Positions 38,870 to 47,373 of a stretch of DNA of 64,000 bases are shown here, piece after piece. A program made the translations under genes and the position numbers. Below the pieces are notes generated by a model. The model saw only the letters and a program-made list of their open reading frames with translations. It ran no database searches and had not been told where the DNA came from. Location: positions 330,512-394,511 of the forward strand of contig DIDS01000020.1 in the NCBI GenBank assembly GCA_002418265.1, given 5' to 3'. This stretch comes from Acidimicrobiia bacterium UBA5794 (GTDB lineage: Bacteria > Actinomycetota > Acidimicrobiia > Spongiisociales > UBA5794). The stretch's first letter is position 1. Each line of letters begins with the position of its first letter.

Positions 38870-40225
38870 GTGCAGAGACGAATCTTTGGGCTTGAGAATG
38901 AGTACGGCGTCACGTGTGTGTTGCGCGGGCAACGACGCCTCTCACCCGATGAGGTCGCCCGATACCTTTTTCGGAGAGTTGTGAGTTGGGGTCGGTCGTC
39001 GAACGTCTTCCTTGAAAACGGAGCACGGCTCTACCTTGATGTCGGCAGCCATCCCGAGTACGCGACCCCAGAATGCGACAGCCTCTATGACTTGGTGGCC
39101 CACGACCGGGCGGGTGAGCGCATTCTGGAGGGACTCGTTGAATCTGCAGAGAGGAGGCTCGCCGAAGAAGGAATACGAGGCGACATCTATCTGTACCGGA
39201 ACAACACCGACTCTGCAGGCAATTCCTATGGCTGCCATGAGAACTATTTGATCAGACGACACGCCGATTTCCAGCGCACCATCGACACCCTTGTTCCGTT
39301 TTTCGTGACCCGCCAGATCTGGGCTGGAGCAGGCAAGCTGCTCGGGACGGCGCGAGGGACGATCTATTCGCTTGCCCAACGCGCCGAACACATTTGGGAG
39401 GGTTCCTCATCAGCGACAACTCGCAGTCGGCCCATCATCAACACGCGAGACGAACCGCATGCCGACGCAGAGCGATACCGCAGACTGCACGTCATCGCTG
39501 GCGATTCGAACATGTCCGAATACGCGACCTATGCCAAGATGGGTTCCACGATCGCCCTTCTCCAGATGCTCGAAGACGAGGTCGTCTTTCGCGACCTGAC
39601 CCTTGAAAACCCGATCCGGGCGATCCGTGAGATAAGCCACGACATGACCTGTCGGCGGAAGGTCCGACTCGCCAACGGCCGTGAACTCAGCGCACTCGAC
39701 ATCCAATGGGAATACCTTGAGCGTGTCATGCGCTACACCCGGACGACCGGGGTTTCGCCCGAGATCGAACGAGCGGTGAGCATGTGGGAACATCTGCTGA
39801 CGGGGCTTGAGAAGGACCCGATGACGCTCAATCGTGAGGTTGACTGGGTTGCGAAGTATCACCTCATGGAGCGCTACCAACAGCGGCACAAACTCGCGTT
39901 GTCCTCATCGCGTCTTGCTCTCATCGATCTCAATTATCACGACGTCAATCGAGATCGAGGTCTGTTCTACAAGATGGAGAAGGCGGGACTGGTTGACCGG
40001 ATCGTGACTGACGAGGATGTGACCCGAGCCATGGTCGAGCCGCCCCAGACAACTCGGGCGCGACTGCGCGGTGCCTTCATCCGAGCTGCAAAGGAGAAGC
40101 GTCGGGACTTCACCGTTGACTGGGTGCACCTCAAACTCAACGATCAGGCCCAACGTACCGTGCTGTGTAAGGATCCGTTCAAGGCATACGACGAGCGAGT
40201 CGATCGGCTGATCGGGAGTCTGTAA
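38870..40225 (+). CDS. pafA: Pup-protein ligase PafA
   Basis: PafA phosphorylates the C-terminal Glu of deamidated Pup and links it to substrate lysines. The N-terminal FGLENEYGV supplies Mg/ATP ligands, and the catalytic Asp57 is in LYLDVGSHPEYATPEC. The Dop-specific loop is missing, which identifies this copy as the ligase. ENYLIRRHADF and SRPIINTRDEPHADAERYRRLHVI are shared with Dop. The length is 451 residues. It is separated from prcA by 120 bases containing a repeat array and its own promoter. Confidence 0.95.
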   Translation: MQRRIFGLENEYGVTCVLRGQRRLSPDEVARYLFRRVVSWGRSSNVFLENGARLYLDVGSHPEYATPECDSLYDLVAHDRAGERILEGLVESAERRLAEEGIRGDIYLYRNNTDSAGNSYGCHENYLIRRHADFQRTIDTLVPFFVTRQIWAGAGKLLGTARGTIYSLAQRAEHIWEGSSSATTRSRPIINTRDEPHADAERYRRLHVIAGDSNMSEYATYAKMGSTIALLQMLEDEVVFRDLTLENPIRAIREISHDMTCRRKVRLANGRELSALDIQWEYLERVMRYTRTTGVSPEIERAVSMWEHLLTGLEKDPMTLNREVDWVAKYHLMERYQQRHKLALSSSRLALIDLNYHDVNRDRGLFYKMEKAGLVDRIVTDEDVTRAMVEPPQTTRARLRGAFIRAAKEKRRDFTVDWVHLKLNDQAQRTVLCKDPFKAYDERVDRLIGSL

Positions 40226-40243
40226 TCCGGCAGGCGGAATCGG

Positions 40244-40249
40244 TAGTCT
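40244..40249 (+). promoter_or_regulatory. -10 box (TAGTCT) of a leaderless pafBC promoter
   Basis: TAGTCT is 7 bases before the pafB ATG with no ribosome-binding site between. Confidence 0.5.
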
Positions 40250-40256
40250 CTCTTTC

Positions 40257-41180
40257 ATGCAGCGCGTCATTGAACGGATCCTGAATCTTCTCGCGTTCCT
40301 CTTGACGGCTGGTCGTCCGGTGACGGCGAACGAGATCAGGAACACCGTGGCGGGGTACGACCAGGAGACCGATGATGCGTTTCGCCGCACCTTTGAGCGG
40401 GATAAGGACCTTCTCCGCTCACTTGGCGTGCCGCTCACGATGAGCGCCGTCGATATCTGGGAGGTTGAGGACGGCTATGTGATTCCGCCCGATGAATACG
40501 CCATCGACGATCCCGGGCTCACCGAAGATGAACGCTCAGCGTTGCTCATTGCCGCACAAGCAGTGCAATTCGCGGGTCAATCAACTGCGCTGTCTGCAAT
40601 CTTCAAGCTTGGTGGAGCGTCTCCGGTGCTTGACGCTCCGAATGTGGCAGCCGACCTCGGTCACAATCTCGAAGTACTTGGACTTCTCTTCGATGGTGTC
40701 TCGTCTCGCACGCTTCTCGCGTTCGACTACACGGGAACCGCGCGGCTCACCACTCCGTACGCACTCGCTCACCGCCTCGGGCATTGGTATCTTGCGGCGC
40801 CCGAAGTCGGGGATCAGACAACGGTCAAGGCGTTCCGGGTCGATCGTATGGAGAATCCAACGCTCGTTGGCGAGCCGTCTGCCTTCACAAGACCGAAAGA
40901 CTTCGACGCTGCGGACGTGATCCCAAGCAGCGGCCAGGACAGCGAAGCAACGTCTTTCGCCGTGGTCGAATTCGACAACGAGGTCGCTCAGATCGCGGCG
41001 AGGCAGGTCCGCGACGCCCAAGTGATCAGTCATAGTGATACGACAACCACCCTGCAACTACCGGTTCGTGTTGAGCAGGCATTCATCGGTTGGGTGCTCG
41101 GTTTCGACGAAAAGGCCGTCGTTGTGGAGCCACAGGAGCTTCGGGACCGTCTCATCGCACACATACGAGCCTCGGCATGA
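40257..41180 (+). CDS. pafB: WYL-domain transcriptional regulator PafB
   Basis: PafB and PafC form the transcription activator of the LexA-independent DNA-damage response in mycobacteria. The 307 residues have an N-terminal winged helix (VIERILNLLAFLLTAGRPVTANEI; FRRTFERDKDLLRSLGV) and a WYL ligand-binding domain (about 140-240; LAFDYTGTARLTTPYALAHRLGHWYLAA). The C-terminal WCX extension completes it. The stop overlaps pafC by 4 bases. The split-gene form, rather than a fused PafBC, is the mycobacterial arrangement. Confidence 0.92.
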   Translation: MQRVIERILNLLAFLLTAGRPVTANEIRNTVAGYDQETDDAFRRTFERDKDLLRSLGVPLTMSAVDIWEVEDGYVIPPDEYAIDDPGLTEDERSALLIAAQAVQFAGQSTALSAIFKLGGASPVLDAPNVAADLGHNLEVLGLLFDGVSSRTLLAFDYTGTARLTTPYALAHRLGHWYLAAPEVGDQTTVKAFRVDRMENPTLVGEPSAFTRPKDFDAADVIPSSGQDSEATSFAVVEFDNEVAQIAARQVRDAQVISHSDTTTTLQLPVRVEQAFIGWVLGFDEKAVVVEPQELRDRLIAHIRASA

Positions 41181-42103
41181 GCGATCGGACCGCAAACCGT
41201 ATTGCGAGAATCCTCGCGATGATCCCCTACGTTGTCGAACATGAGGTTGTGACAATCGACGAGCTGAGAGAACGTTTCGGATACGCTGACCGAAAGGATG
41301 TCGTCAAGGACCTACAGCTTGTGTTTCTCACCGGCCTTCCCGGATACGGCCCTGGAGAATTGATCGACGTCGACATCTTCGACGACGAGGTGACGATTGA
41401 TTCAGCAGACTACTTCTCCCGACCCATGAGGCTCACACCTGCTGAGGCACTCGGACTTCTCGCCGCAGGCTCGACGTTTCTTGCGTCACACCAGGCGCCC
41501 CCTGCGCTGGCAAGCGCCATGGACAAGCTCTCGGCAGCCGTCGGGGCTGACGCCACCGACGCTGTGCTCTTCGATATCGAAGCACCCGATGCGGTATCGG
41601 CGCTCAGAGAGGCCATTGACAGCAACCGCCTGGTACAGATTGGGTACGTGGGCATGGCAAAGAACGAGCGGTCCGAGCGGGTCGTGGAGGGTGAGTCCGT
41701 ATTCTTCAATCTCGGAAACTGGTACTTCTCCGGCTTCTGTCGTCACGCAGGGGCAGAACGACTCTTCCGTGTTGATCGCATCGACGACGTCGTCGTCCTT
41801 GACGAGCTCTACGAACCCTCGGTCGCCGATGCATCATCGATCGTGCGCTATGAACCGACACCTGAGGACCATGTGGTGACCTTCACGCTCGGTCCAGCAT
41901 CACGTTGGGTGAGTGAGTACTACCCGGGCGAAACCGAGTCGCTCGAGTCTGGCGAGACACGCTTCACGATGCGGGTCAGCGATCCGATTGTGGCAGCGAG
42001 GCTGCTGCTTCGCCTTGGCAGTGACGCCAAGCTGGAGACCGGGGAGACGGTGGCGACGGCACTTCACGATCTGAGAGGTCGGATCGCTTCACGCTATGCC
42101 TGA
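41177..42103 (+). CDS. pafC: WYL-domain transcriptional regulator PafC
   Basis: This is a 308-residue paralogue of PafB. It has an HTH (RIARILAMIPYVVEHEVVTIDEL), a WYL domain (LVQIGYVGMAKNERSERVVEGES, NWYFSGFCRHAGAERLFRVDRI) and a WCX-like C-terminal domain (VVTFTLGPASRWVSEYYP). ATG 41177 lies within the pafB stop. Classic neighbours tatA and tatC do not follow. Confidence 0.92.
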   Translation: MSDRTANRIARILAMIPYVVEHEVVTIDELRERFGYADRKDVVKDLQLVFLTGLPGYGPGELIDVDIFDDEVTIDSADYFSRPMRLTPAEALGLLAAGSTFLASHQAPPALASAMDKLSAAVGADATDAVLFDIEAPDAVSALREAIDSNRLVQIGYVGMAKNERSERVVEGESVFFNLGNWYFSGFCRHAGAERLFRVDRIDDVVVLDELYEPSVADASSIVRYEPTPEDHVVTFTLGPASRWVSEYYPGETESLESGETRFTMRVSDPIVAARLLLRLGSDAKLETGETVATALHDLRGRIASRYA

Positions 42104-42146
42104 AGCCGAGGGCCCAATCCGATGAGCCGGGACAAGGAATCGTGAC

Positions 42147-42168
42147 CCGACGGGGTGCCATTCGTCGG
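42147..42168 (+). terminator. Possible hairpin terminator after pafC
   Basis: CCGACG (42147-42152) and CGTCGG (42163-42168) can form a 6-bp stem with a 10-base loop 44 bases after pafC. There is no T-tract, so it is only a weak terminator candidate. Confidence 0.3.
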
Positions 42169-42179
42169 TCCCCCGGAGT

Positions 42180-42198
42180 GACTATGTAGGGAATAGTC
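42180..42198 (+). repeat. Inverted repeat GACTAT/ATAGTC
   Basis: GACTAT (42180-42185) and ATAGTC (42193-42198) are perfect 6-base arms 7 bases apart, 61 bases before the small zinc-ribbon gene. They may be an operator or part of its promoter. Confidence 0.4.
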
Positions 42199-42258
42199 CT
42201 TTACCGAAGCTCGCTCCTGCCGATGTCACAGAGAGGCTGGCACACGGAGTTAGGCGCC

Positions 42259-42576
42259 ATGACAACCATCAAGACAACCTGCGAATATTGCGGAGAGGTT
42301 CATCTCGGAACCTCCGACATCTCACTCGAACTGCGTGGGGACGGCACCGAGGGCAGCTATCGATTCGTGTGTCCGGAGTGCTTGACGATCCAGCGGCGTC
42401 CTGCAACGAAACGAGTGACAAGCATCCTTCTTGCGACCGGCGTCTCCTACGAGATTTCCATCTCCAAGACTGGACCGATCACTTCTTCAGAAGTCGACCG
42501 CTTCATCGCCCTGCTTGATACCGAGGATTGGTTTTCCCGGCTGGTCTCGGCGGGAGAGTCGACAGAAAGCCGCTAA
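42259..42576 (+). CDS. Small zinc-ribbon protein (105 aa)
   Basis: Two Cys pairs (CEYC at 8-11 and CPEC near 39) form a probable zinc ribbon at the N-terminus. The C-terminal half is alpha-helical (SSEVDRFIALLDTEDWFSRLV). ATG 42259 starts MTTIKTTCEYCG and has GGAG about 9 bases upstream. ATG 42223 is an alternative. The family is not recognised; it occupies the place of tatA/tatC between pafC and the helicase gene. Confidence 0.7.
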   Translation: MTTIKTTCEYCGEVHLGTSDISLELRGDGTEGSYRFVCPECLTIQRRPATKRVTSILLATGVSYEISISKTGPITSSEVDRFIALLDTEDWFSRLVSAGESTESR

Positions 42577-42592
42577 CGGAGTCTGTTGTTCC

Positions 42593-42598
42593 TAGCAT
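42593..42598 (+). promoter_or_regulatory. -10 box (TAGCAT) of a leaderless helicase promoter
   Basis: TAGCAT is 8 bases before ATG 42607 and no ribosome-binding site is visible. Confidence 0.5.
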
Positions 42599-42606
42599 CG
42601 CTCTCG

Positions 42607-45126
42607 ATGCAGGCTCATGAACACATCAGGCAGTTTCTCGCGGATCTCCCGTTCGATCCTGATCCGTTCCAGATCAGCGCTCTGCGTTCTCTCGCGGAGG
42701 GCAGGTCGGTTGTCGTTACCGCTCCGACGGGCGCAGGGAAGACGGTCATCGCCGAGGGAGCCATTGCAGCAGTGGTGCCGACCGGGAGACGAGCGTTCTA
42801 CACAACCCCGATCAAAGCACTGTCGAACCAGAAATTTTCGGATCTCCGCCTGGCATACGGGGATGATTCCGTTGGCCTGTTGACGGGTGACAACGTCATC
42901 AATGGGGACGCTCCGATCGTCGTCATGACAACCGAAGTCCTGAGAAACATGATCTATGAGGGATCACGGGCGCTCGACACCCTCGGCGTCGTCATTCTCG
43001 ACGAAGTGCACTATCTGGCTGACCGCAGCCGTGGATCGGTATGGGAGGAAGTGATCATTCATCTGTCCCAAGCGGTTCCGCTCGTGTGCCTCTCGGCAAC
43101 CATCGCCAACCCTGACGAATTCACCGATTGGATTCGAGCGCGTCGCGGCCCAACCGACCTGGTTGTGGAACGGATCCGACCGGTGCCCCTCACCACCATG
43201 TTCATGTGGCGGGACCGGTACGAGGGTGGATCTTCGGTCATGATGCCAATGTTCGGAAGAGATGGACGTCCCAACACAACCATCACAAGAATGATGCAAT
43301 CCTCCAAGACACGACACCGCAGGCTGAGCACACCTCGGAGAACCGATGTCGTCGAACACCTCGCGTCACACGGTCTTCTCCCCGTGATCTACTTCCTCTT
43401 TTCGCGCAAAGGATGTGACCAGACGGCACAGCAGATCGCTCATTCCTCCCTGCAGCTGACAACGGCCGATGAACGAGTAGAGATCAGGGCCACCGTTGAG
43501 CGAAGGACAGCCCACGTCGGCGAGCAGGACCTCGCGGTGCTTGGGTATGCGAGTTGGCTTTCGGTATTGGAACGAGGCGCGGCAGCCCACCACGCAGGTC
43601 TGGTCCCAGCCTTCAAGGAGACCATCGAGGAATTGTTCCTTCGCGGCTTGGTCAAGGTCGTTGCCGCGACCGAAACCCTTGCCCTTGGTATCAACATGCC
43701 GGCGCGCACCGTCGTGCTCGATTCGTTGAGCAAGTTCACCGGCGAAGGGCACGAACTGCTCCAGCCGAGTGACTTCACCCAATTGACGGGCCGGGCAGGC
43801 CGGAGAGGGATAGACACCGAAGGGACCGCCGTCGTGCTCTACAGCCCATATGTCCCTTTTGATCGGGCGACCGGTATCGCCGGTTCAGGATCGAATCCGT
43901 TGCGTTCATCGTTCTCCCCGACGTACAACATGGCAGTCAATCTGATTGCGCGCTATAGCGAAACCGCCGCGACGGAGTTACTTGCAGCTTCGTTCGCCAA
44001 CTTCGCACGCGGAGCACGCAACGACCAGCTCGCAGAGAATCTGCTCGAGCGTCAATCGGATCTTGCAACCTTCCGTGAGGCCGCTGCATGCGACCGTGGT
44101 GATATCTGGGAGTTTTACGACGGCTCAACCCGTCCGGAGACACCAATCCTGGATCGCCATTCACTTCAGCCCGGGGCCGTGATCTCGTTTGCATCAGAGA
44201 CGTTTCTGCTCGCAAACCGGTCGTGGGGTGGGGGGCACCCGAAGCTTGAGTTCATCGACGAAACCGGGCGCAGGCCGGCCATGCGTTCTGCAGATCTACC
44301 GCGTTCGGCGGTGCTGGTCGGGTTCTTTGCGATGCCACGACCGGTACGAGTCTCTGACCCAGCGTATCGAACCGAGGTGGCGGGCATGCTTGAAGCGTAT
44401 GTCCCGGAAGGAGAACCTCGTCCACTCTTCCTTGGCGCAGATGCAAACGACATTGCTTCCTGTCCGGATCTCGACATGCACATCGCTTGGGCAGATCGGG
44501 CTCGCCGCGTCCAGCGTGAGATCGAACGTCTTGAACGTCGGATGGCCCGCACCGAGCCAGACGACATTGTCAGCCGTTTCACCGGATTGCGCAACGTGCT
44601 GGCCGAGATGGGATATGTCGATGGCTGGCATCTCACTGATCGCGGCAGGTCGCTGCGCAGGCTCTACAACGAATTGGATCTGCTGCTCGCTGAAACGATC
44701 CGAAGCGGTGTCCTTGATGACCTGGAGCCGCCGGAGTTCGCCGCAGCCGTGAGTCTCTTCACATTCGAAACACGCGGTGGGGATGTTGCGCCGATCCAAC
44801 ACGCAGCGTTCATCCAACCGGTCGTCGAACGGGTGGAAGCGCTCCACGACACGATCATCTCCATCGAGAACACCCATGGGCTCGACGAACAACGTCGAAT
44901 CGATGTGGGCTTCGTGGACGTCATCCACGGTTGGGCCTCCGGCCACGATCTCGACGAGATCTTTGACGACGACGATGTGAGGGCCGGAGACTTCGTCCGT
45001 GCAAGCCGACAGTTGCTCGATCTGCTCAGACAGATCCGGGATGGCTTCGATGCACACCGACAGGTCGCTTCGATGTCGATTCACGCGATTGATCGGGGCA
45101 TCGTCGAAGTCGGCGGCTTCGGATGA
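42607..45126 (+). CDS. helY: Ski2/Mtr4-like DEAD-box RNA helicase (HelY)
   Basis: This is an 839-residue superfamily 2 helicase. Walker A is APTGAGKT, motif II ILDEVHYL, motif III SATIAN, motif V ATETLALGINMPARTVV and motif VI QLTGRAGRRGID. The C-terminal region from about 680 (RFTGLRNVLAEMGYVD, GWASGHDLDEIF) is the DSHCT domain of Ski2/Mtr4-type enzymes. Mycobacterial HelY (Rv2092c) also lies downstream of pafABC. A TTG 21 bases upstream lies inside the promoter and was not used. It overlaps the lipid kinase gene by 4 bases. Confidence 0.92.
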   Translation: MQAHEHIRQFLADLPFDPDPFQISALRSLAEGRSVVVTAPTGAGKTVIAEGAIAAVVPTGRRAFYTTPIKALSNQKFSDLRLAYGDDSVGLLTGDNVINGDAPIVVMTTEVLRNMIYEGSRALDTLGVVILDEVHYLADRSRGSVWEEVIIHLSQAVPLVCLSATIANPDEFTDWIRARRGPTDLVVERIRPVPLTTMFMWRDRYEGGSSVMMPMFGRDGRPNTTITRMMQSSKTRHRRLSTPRRTDVVEHLASHGLLPVIYFLFSRKGCDQTAQQIAHSSLQLTTADERVEIRATVERRTAHVGEQDLAVLGYASWLSVLERGAAAHHAGLVPAFKETIEELFLRGLVKVVAATETLALGINMPARTVVLDSLSKFTGEGHELLQPSDFTQLTGRAGRRGIDTEGTAVVLYSPYVPFDRATGIAGSGSNPLRSSFSPTYNMAVNLIARYSETAATELLAASFANFARGARNDQLAENLLERQSDLATFREAAACDRGDIWEFYDGSTRPETPILDRHSLQPGAVISFASETFLLANRSWGGGHPKLEFIDETGRRPAMRSADLPRSAVLVGFFAMPRPVRVSDPAYRTEVAGMLEAYVPEGEPRPLFLGADANDIASCPDLDMHIAWADRARRVQREIERLERRMARTEPDDIVSRFTGLRNVLAEMGYVDGWHLTDRGRSLRRLYNELDLLLAETIRSGVLDDLEPPEFAAAVSLFTFETRGGDVAPIQHAAFIQPVVERVEALHDTIISIENTHGLDEQRRIDVGFVDVIHGWASGHDLDEIFDDDDVRAGDFVRASRQLLDLLRQIRDGFDAHRQVASMSIHAIDRGIVEVGGFG

Positions 45127-46007
45127 TTCGGTGGTTTGCCGTCATCAACCCCACGGCTGGGCGTCGTGGTCTGCCCGTTGCGCATCTGAGGGAAATCGCC
45201 GATCGGTACGAGCTCGACGTGACCTTTGTCGCTTCGTCTTCGATTGCCGACGCGGTGAAGGCAGTGACCCGTGCGGTGGCCGACGGTTTCACCCATTTCG
45301 TCTCCGTGGGTGGTGACGGAACCGCACATGTTCTCATCAACACCCTGTTGCCTCTGCAGGGTTCACAACGGTTCGCACTCGCCGTGGTCGCCTCGGGGTC
45401 AGGGAGCGATCTGGTCCGCACGTTCGGACACAGCCGAAGCATCGAGGAGGCCTTCCAGAGACTGATCTTTCCCGATCGGTACCCCATTGACGTCGGGGTG
45501 ATCGTGCTCGACGAGCAGCGTACCTACTTCCTCAATGCGGCAAATGTTGGGGTGGCAGCCGCGTCCGCCGCGGTGGCGGTACACCTTCCACGGTTTCTCG
45601 GCGGGCTTCGCTACATCATCGCATTCTGGATTGCACTGGCGCGATATCGCTCCCGTGCCGTGACCGTCACGGTCGACCGACATCAGTTCCGCGGACGGGC
45701 GATCAATGTGGTCGTGGCCAACGGACAGTTCTTCGGCGGAGGCATGAACATCGCTGCTCGAGCATCAATGGCGGACGGACTCTTCGATATTCAGGTGTTC
45801 ATGGGTCCCAAACGGCAGGCCTTCACGGTCATGCCTCGGGTGCTGCGCGGCACCCACTTGACGCATCACTCCGTTCAGCGCTACGTCGGGAAGGAGATTG
45901 CGGTGTCGGGAAAAGCGGACGTTCTCGTCGAAGCCGACGGAGAACTCATCGGTCGCGGTGGTCCCACGATCAACGTTTTGCCTCGTGCGATCGATCTTGT
46001 CATTTGA
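45123..46007 (+). CDS. Diacylglycerol/lipid kinase family protein
   Basis: The 294-residue protein has the DAGK catalytic fold: FAVINPTAGRRG at the N-terminus, the nucleotide-binding SVGGDGTAHVLINTL and VVASGSGSDLVRTFG. The C-terminal beta-sandwich ends with VSGKADVLVEADGELIG. Family members phosphorylate diacylglycerol or sphingoid-like lipids, or are involved in phosphatidylinositol-type lipid recycling; the substrate is not predictable here. ATG overlaps the helicase stop. Confidence 0.88.
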   Translation: MIRWFAVINPTAGRRGLPVAHLREIADRYELDVTFVASSSIADAVKAVTRAVADGFTHFVSVGGDGTAHVLINTLLPLQGSQRFALAVVASGSGSDLVRTFGHSRSIEEAFQRLIFPDRYPIDVGVIVLDEQRTYFLNAANVGVAAASAAVAVHLPRFLGGLRYIIAFWIALARYRSRAVTVTVDRHQFRGRAINVVVANGQFFGGGMNIAARASMADGLFDIQVFMGPKRQAFTVMPRVLRGTHLTHHSVQRYVGKEIAVSGKADVLVEADGELIGRGGPTINVLPRAIDLVI

Positions 46008-46013
46008 ACGACG

Positions 46014-46041
46014 TTGACCTCCCCCCAGAACTGGGTATGCT
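46014..46041 (+). promoter_or_regulatory. Promoter of the DUF4193 gene
   Basis: TTGACC (46014-46019) and TATGCT (46036-46041) are 16 bases apart. A leader of about 25 bases with GAGAGG precedes the ATG at 46072. Confidence 0.65.
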
Positions 46042-46071
46042 GCGCGCCGTCGAATCGAAACCGAGAGGCAA

Positions 46072-46527
46072 ATGACCGACGAACTGCCAGACGATATGTC
46101 AGAAGAGATGTCAGACGATCTACCAGATGATCTGCCGGACGACCTGGATCTTGACGACATTGACGACATCGACGACATCGACGAGATCGAGGTCGACCCA
46201 CTCGACGATGAGTCGGTTGACGATGAGGACGTCGACAACGAGTCGGTCGTCGATGACGATGATGATGACGACGATGATGATGAAGCGCTCGACGAGCTTG
46301 AGGCTGAAGAGCGCGAGATGTTGACCGAGGATGAAAGCGTCGAGGTCCTCGTGGTCGATGAGGCTGCCGAGATGCGGGCCATCCGACGTGCAGAGATATC
46401 TCTCGAAGATGAAAGCGTCGATGGCGCGAGATCGGGTGAATTCGTCTGTACGAGCTGCTTCCTCGTCAAACGCAATGCCCAGATGGCGAACCGTCGCAAG
46501 AAGATCTGCTTCGACTGCGCATCCTGA
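46072..46527 (+). CDS. DUF4193 protein with very acidic N-terminus and zinc ribbon
   Basis: The 151-residue protein is extremely acidic over its first 110 residues, with short Asp-Ile and poly-Asp repeats. It ends in the DUF4193 signature FVCTSCFLVKRNAQMA and CFDCAS, two CxxC pairs for zinc. DUF4193 is conserved across actinobacteria (Rv2699c type) and lacks an established role. GAGAGG lies just upstream of the ATG. The acidic part is longer than in mycobacteria and is encoded by GAT/GAC microsatellite DNA. Confidence 0.88.
   Translation: MTDELPDDMSEEMSDDLPDDLPDDLDLDDIDDIDDIDEIEVDPLDDESVDDEDVDNESVVDDDDDDDDDDEALDELEAEEREMLTEDESVEVLVVDEAAEMRAIRRAEISLEDESVDGARSGEFVCTSCFLVKRNAQMANRRKKICFDCAS
46153..46290 (+). 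repeat. GAC/GAT-rich microsatellite encoding poly-acidic repeats
   Basis: From 46153 a 9-base unit GACGACATC (with variants) repeats about four times. Around 46251-46286 an almost pure run of GAT/GAC codons encodes consecutive Asp residues. Both are in frame in the DUF4193 gene. Confidence 0.75.
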
Positions 46528-46593
46528 CCGGTCGCGGTCCCGCTCAAGAAGGGGCGGAACCACACCGATGATCAAGACATGCAAGACTTCGGT

Positions 46594-47313
46594 ATGAGCG
46601 TCCTCGTCATCGTCCCCACCTACAACGAGCGTGACAACATCACGCCGATAGCACAGGCCGTTCGTTCCCTCGGATATGCCCTCCTCATCGTCGATGACGG
46701 GTCACCCGACGGAACCGGCGCTGTCGCCGATCAGCTTGCCGCCACTGACGAGAACATCCATGTACTGCATCGAAGCGAGAAACAGGGCCTCGGACCAGCC
46801 TACGCTGCCGGATTCCAGCGGGGTCTCGAACTTGGCGCTGAGATCCTCTGTGAGATGGATGCAGATTTCTCCCATAACCCCGCTGACCTGCCACGGCTCG
46901 TTTCGGCGATCAAAGCAGGGGCTGACCTCGCGATCGGCTCACGATATGTTCCGGGTGGTGGAACGGTTGGGTGGCCCTGGCACCGACGCTTTCTTTCCCG
47001 AGCCGGAAACGTCTATGCGGCCATGATGCTCGGTATCGCGGTCAAGGACTCGACCGCAGGATTCCGGGCGTTTCGCGACACGACGATCAGAAAAGTTGAA
47101 CCGTCCCGGTGTGAAGCCTCCGGTTATGGATTCCAAATCGAGATGGCGTGGAAGACGGAGACAGCCGGTCTTGACATCGTCGAAGTGCCAATCACTTTCA
47201 AGGATCGCGTCGTGGGGGAATCCAAGATGGATCGACGGATCGCTGTCGAAGCGATTCTTCTGATCACACGATGGGGATTCAGGCGACTGTTCCGTCGTAG
47301 CCGCTCCGCGTGA
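46594..47313 (+). CDS. Polyprenol monophosphomannose synthase (GT2 family)
   Basis: This enzyme makes polyprenol-phosphate mannose for lipoglycans and protein mannosylation. VLVIVPTYNERDNI, LLIVDDGSPDGTG, CEMDADFSHNP (metal-binding DxD) and GSRYVPGGG are the dolichyl-phosphate mannose synthase signatures, and STAGFRAFR follows. The 239 residues correspond to the catalytic Ppm1 domain without the N-terminal acyltransferase fused in mycobacteria. I chose ATG 46594 (MSVLVIVPTYNE); ATG 46579 is possible, and neither has a clear ribosome-binding site. Confidence 0.88.
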   Translation: MSVLVIVPTYNERDNITPIAQAVRSLGYALLIVDDGSPDGTGAVADQLAATDENIHVLHRSEKQGLGPAYAAGFQRGLELGAEILCEMDADFSHNPADLPRLVSAIKAGADLAIGSRYVPGGGTVGWPWHRRFLSRAGNVYAAMMLGIAVKDSTAGFRAFRDTTIRKVEPSRCEASGYGFQIEMAWKTETAGLDIVEVPITFKDRVVGESKMDRRIAVEAILLITRWGFRRLFRRSRSA

Positions 47314-47331
47314 CGGCTGGCCCCCACCGCC

Positions 47332-47349
47332 GATTGTCTTCTGACAATC
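47332..47349 (+). repeat. Perfect inverted repeat before the GNAT gene
   Basis: GATTGTC (47332-47338) and GACAATC (47343-47349) are 7-base arms with a 4-base loop. The repeat covers the expected -35 region of the promoter at 47362, so it may be an operator. A hairpin terminator for the previous gene is the other reading; there is no T-tract. Confidence 0.55.
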
Positions 47350-47361
47350 CACAGCCCGCAG

Positions 47362-47367
47362 TACGCT
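47362..47367 (+). promoter_or_regulatory. -10 box (TACGCT) of a leaderless GNAT promoter
   Basis: TACGCT is 6 bases before ATG 47374 with no ribosome-binding site. Confidence 0.55.
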
Positions 47368-47373
47368 CGCTTG

